From contig JALQBC010000012.1 of the NCBI GenBank assembly GCA_023375675.1, forward strand, positions 124,001-188,000: a DNA stretch of 64,000 nucleotides. Reading direction: 5' to 3'. The notes beneath the pieces are model-generated. The model saw nothing but the letters and a program-made list of their open reading frames with translations, ran no database searches and was not told where the DNA came from. The DNA is from Cytospora piceicola. Taxonomy: Eukaryota > Ascomycota > Sordariomycetes > Diaporthales > Cytosporaceae. Both the position numbers and the translations under genes were made by a program. Positions 61,427-64,000 of this stretch are shown here, piece after piece; positions within the stretch are counted from its first letter, which is position 1, and the number at the start of each line of letters is the position of its first letter.

Positions 61427-64000
61427 ATGGACGCGGACGCAAACACGAAAAGGGGTCGATTCATGGGGAAGTTGTTTGGTAGGGACAGGAAGTTGTCGAG
61501 CAATGCTTCCGGGAACGAGGACCTGAACACTTTCCTACGCGGCCCGTCCGACACCCTATCACCCGCACATGCCGCTCCTCAAATGCTGGCAAAGCTCGAC
61601 ACCTCCAATGCCAAACGATATCCCAACGCCCTCGATGTCAATGCTCAACCTCCATCCCAGTCGGCCCCGCAGGCGAACATGGCCATGCGACCCCGCGCAC
61701 ACAGCCCTCGAGTACGGAACAAGAATGGTCTGGTCGTGAGATTCGTCGACACTTTCCCTGACGTGATAGGCGACGGAGGGGAAGAGTGTAACGTCCCTAC
61801 CGTCGAGATTGGGAAGCGAAAGAGGGCACAATCCGCACCTCCACCGATACATGTGACGAAGGTAGCCCAGCTACAAGAGAGGGAAAGGGCTCATTCGGAC
61901 GCACAACCGGACGACTTCGTTCCTCCACCCATCAGACGCCAGGCAACCAGCTTCTCCGTTTCAGAAGCTTCACTGCCAGCTCCAGCTCCCGCACCTGCTG
62001 CAGCTCCAAGTCCAAGTCCAAGCCCAAGTCCAAGTCCGAGCCCAGAGCTCGGTCCGCCTCCACCCCCGCCTCATAATTTGCGCCGCGATATACACGATAT
62101 ATCCATTGCTGATATACCTGCTGTTCCAGCGGGCACTCCGAAAGCATCCAGGTTCCTGGATCATCCTGTGGTTTCTACCGACGATAACAGAAAGTCGTTC
62201 ATTGAGATCAACCAAGCGAAGCAGCGGCAGGCAGAGGGTATGGCGTTTGCTCAAGCTGTTCGGCGGTCAGCAAGTGCTTCATCAGAGCATGAGTGGGAGG
62301 AAACAAGACAGAAGCTTCTGGGTCCCATGCCCGGGACGCCCACTGATGCTCGTACCTCGGCGGCATCGTCTGTGGCTGCCGAATCCCCCGAAGGCCAACC
62401 ACGGAGGCCACCAGTTGAACAGAGCCCAGCGTCTGTTTATTCCCACAATTCTACATCGAGTCCGGCCTTCTCGCAGCGCTGGCCGTCTATGCGAGAGAGG
62501 CCTAAGGTGGGCGAGTCTCCGACTAAAAGGTCTATGCCCGTGCCCGAAACCCCAACTATCGACGATGCCTTGTCTATTTTCACTGCCCGAACACGCCATC
62601 TGTTCGAGATTTTCCGCCTACATGCCGAGTCCGCGAAACCGCTTCTATCGTGTCTGCCTGATGACCTTGCTCGGGCAGCTCTATGGTGGTTTCTAAAGGG
62701 GCGAATGGCGTTAGAGTTATCTATCAGGGAGCAGCCACAGACACCCCAACATAAGGCACAGATTGAAGCGTCCCGTCAACAGGCTTACGTGGACCTCGCT
62801 AAGGCGTACTGGCTCTATGAGGAGGTCCTTCCCGAAACACTGGGAAGTATGAGCAGTCCCGTTGATGCAGAGGTGCATGATGTTGGGCAGGCCATCATGT
62901 CGCAGTTGAGGAAATTATCCTCGTCCATGAAGCGGAACGGGTTCCTCCCGCCAGAGGAAGCTATGATATCCCAATCTATTGATAAAACGATATGGGTAGA
63001 ATATCCTGCCATCAGTCAAGACGTCACGTTGCTTCTTTGGGGCTCCAGAGGTGGGGCGTTGACTCAACAACGGCCTGTCACTGGGATGCCGCTGCTGACT
63101 GCTCTGCCGTTGGGTGATACGGCCGAGATGTTTTGTTTCGGGCGTTACTTCGTGGACGGGTTTCTCATGGAGCAGGGAGCGGAAAGCCAACCGCTCCATT
63201 TCCCCTGCTTCATTTCCATCACAAGATTTACGAAGCAGTCCACTCTCGATTTTTGCCTCGCGAGCCAGAACGGCTCGGTACAGTTCCGGATACAGAACAA
63301 TAAAGCGGTAGGACCCACGTGGGAGGACGTTAAATGGCGTGCAGAGAAGGGCGCCCTCGAGATCAAACTGCCCCGTGGTTTTGTGCTCGTCGTCAAGTGT
63401 AGACCGCAGGATTTCAAGGTCTTGTGGGGCATGCAAGATTTCAGCGCAAAGGCGCTTGCAACACTACAACCACGGAAGGATGAAGAGGTTGTCTTCAGGG
63501 CTGCCCTGCGTAGCTTCCAATACTTCGACGTCAACGCCCAATCGACGGCCTTCCCGAGAGAACCTATTCGAGATTGCAATGTTGGCCTGTTTGAGAAGAT
63601 AGTCAAAGAGTCCTCGCCGACTGGGCAAAGGGTCTATCATCGGGGCTTCCGCCTTGCGGTTGTAACGGGTCCGACTACGAAGATGCTCAGTGCGGTCAAC
63701 CATAACTATCTTCCTCAGGTACCTGTCCAGTTTGGATTCCTGCGTGGCGAGCAGAGCGAACCGGCTCTCCTCCTAAGGTTTGAGGACGGAAACTCGAACG
63801 GCAGGATGGTTATGGCTTTCAACGACGAACCTGAGCGTCTTCGATTCCACAGTCTACTCATCGGGACAGCTGTGGAACAGGATGAGAAAGTCTTCTCCGA
63901 GGTGCCAATCATGGGGTACAGTATCGCACAGAATCACCATTTCGAGGCTATCAAGGGATTTTCGCAGTTCCCTTGGTCGAGAGTCAGGGTCATCAATGAA
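61427..64000 (+). CDS. Large orphan protein, incomplete at the window edge
   Basis: From the ATG at 61427 the frame is open for 858 codons without a stop and runs off the window, so the C-terminus is missing. I read the frame codon by codon. The N-terminal 370 residues are disordered, with basic and Ser/Pro-rich stretches and a PAPAPAAAPSPSPSPSPSP tract near residues 185-205 followed by a poly-Pro run. A helical segment (about 375-470) follows: IDDALSIFTARTRHLFEIFR, ALWWFLKGRMALELSI, then a Tyr/Leu-rich helix (QAYVDLAKAYWLYEEVLPE). From about 530 on the sequence is strand-rich with regularly spaced blocks (FPCFISITRF, VVKCRPQDFKVLW, VQFGFLRGEQ, LLLRFEDGN) that could be repeated PH-like folds. 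I do not recognise the family. Confidence 0.85.
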   Translation, partial: MDADANTKRGRFMGKLFGRDRKLSSNASGNEDLNTFLRGPSDTLSPAHAAPQMLAKLDTSNAKRYPNALDVNAQPPSQSAPQANMAMRPRAHSPRVRNKNGLVVRFVDTFPDVIGDGGEECNVPTVEIGKRKRAQSAPPPIHVTKVAQLQERERAHSDAQPDDFVPPPIRRQATSFSVSEASLPAPAPAPAAAPSPSPSPSPSPSPELGPPPPPPHNLRRDIHDISIADIPAVPAGTPKASRFLDHPVVSTDDNRKSFIEINQAKQRQAEGMAFAQAVRRSASASSEHEWEETRQKLLGPMPGTPTDARTSAASSVAAESPEGQPRRPPVEQSPASVYSHNSTSSPAFSQRWPSMRERPKVGESPTKRSMPVPETPTIDDALSIFTARTRHLFEIFRLHAESAKPLLSCLPDDLARAALWWFLKGRMALELSIREQPQTPQHKAQIEASRQQAYVDLAKAYWLYEEVLPETLGSMSSPVDAEVHDVGQAIMSQLRKLSSSMKRNGFLPPEEAMISQSIDKTIWVEYPAISQDVTLLLWGSRGGALTQQRPVTGMPLLTALPLGDTAEMFCFGRYFVDGFLMEQGAESQPLHFPCFISITRFTKQSTLDFCLASQNGSVQFRIQNNKAVGPTWEDVKWRAEKGALEIKLPRGFVLVVKCRPQDFKVLWGMQDFSAKALATLQPRKDEEVVFRAALRSFQYFDVNAQSTAFPREPIRDCNVGLFEKIVKESSPTGQRVYHRGFRLAVVTGPTTKMLSAVNHNYLPQVPVQFGFLRGEQSEPALLLRFEDGNSNGRMVMAFNDEPERLRFHSLLIGTAVEQDEKVFSEVPIMGYSIAQNHHFEAIKGFSQFPWSRVRVINE

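Overview
The window is nuclear DNA of a filamentous ascomycete, most likely a Sordariomycete. Most genes are broken by short introns (about 50-250 nt, GT donors, CTRAC/CTAAY-like branch points, YAG acceptors). Neighbouring genes are unrelated and lie on both strands. The proteins are recognisably Pezizomycotina versions of conserved eukaryotic families. There is no sign of operons, CRISPR, bacterial mobile elements or an intact transposon. I joined exons by hand from splice consensus plus conserved protein frame, and every model below gives a coding length divisible by three.

Layout, left to right: an orphan four-helix membrane protein (835-1891, +); a CHORD/CS co-chaperone (2539-3870, -); an HpcH/HpaI-type aldolase (5024-6197, +) converging on a small glutaredoxin-like protein (6335-6720, -); Lsm8 (7267-7694, +) converging on an inosine/uridine-type nucleoside hydrolase (8159-9714, -); an orphan membrane-anchored coiled-coil protein (11306-12583, +); histidyl-tRNA synthetase (13538-15580, +); an orphan Ser-rich protein (18250-19753, +); a Ca2+/calmodulin-dependent-type kinase (20718-22335, -); a UBE2W-type E2 (24308-24972, +); Vps33 (25709-28127, +); an LSD1-type histone demethylase with HMG box (29104-33938, +).

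The right half holds ATP synthase gamma (34839-36012, -) divergent from DNA topoisomerase I (36808-39844, +); the remnant of an FAD monooxygenase (about 40640-41345, -); a Crh-type GH16 cell-wall transglycosylase (41982-43194, -); a 3.6-kb gene-poor stretch; a second orphan four-helix membrane protein (46837-47931, +); a tricalbin-like SMP/C2 lipid-transfer protein (49138-53766, -); U2AF35 (55451-56171, +); an oxysterol-binding protein (56697-58519, -); and a large orphan reading frame that runs off the right edge (61427-64000, +).

The genes do not form one pathway. They are housekeeping functions: splicing (Lsm8, U2AF35), translation (HisRS), topology and chromatin (Top1, LSD1), membrane traffic and contact sites (Vps33, tricalbin, OSBP), energy (ATP synthase gamma) and signalling (CaMK, CHORD). 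I found no convincing undescribed multi-gene system. The most informative oddities are at RNA level: a GC-AG intron in the E2 gene whose retention stays in frame, a Crh gene whose GPI tail lies alone on its last exon so that intron retention would give a secreted form, paired in-frame start codons that may add mitochondrial presequences, and very small exons. Intergenic DNA carries repeated palindromic TAGGTACCTA-type motifs.
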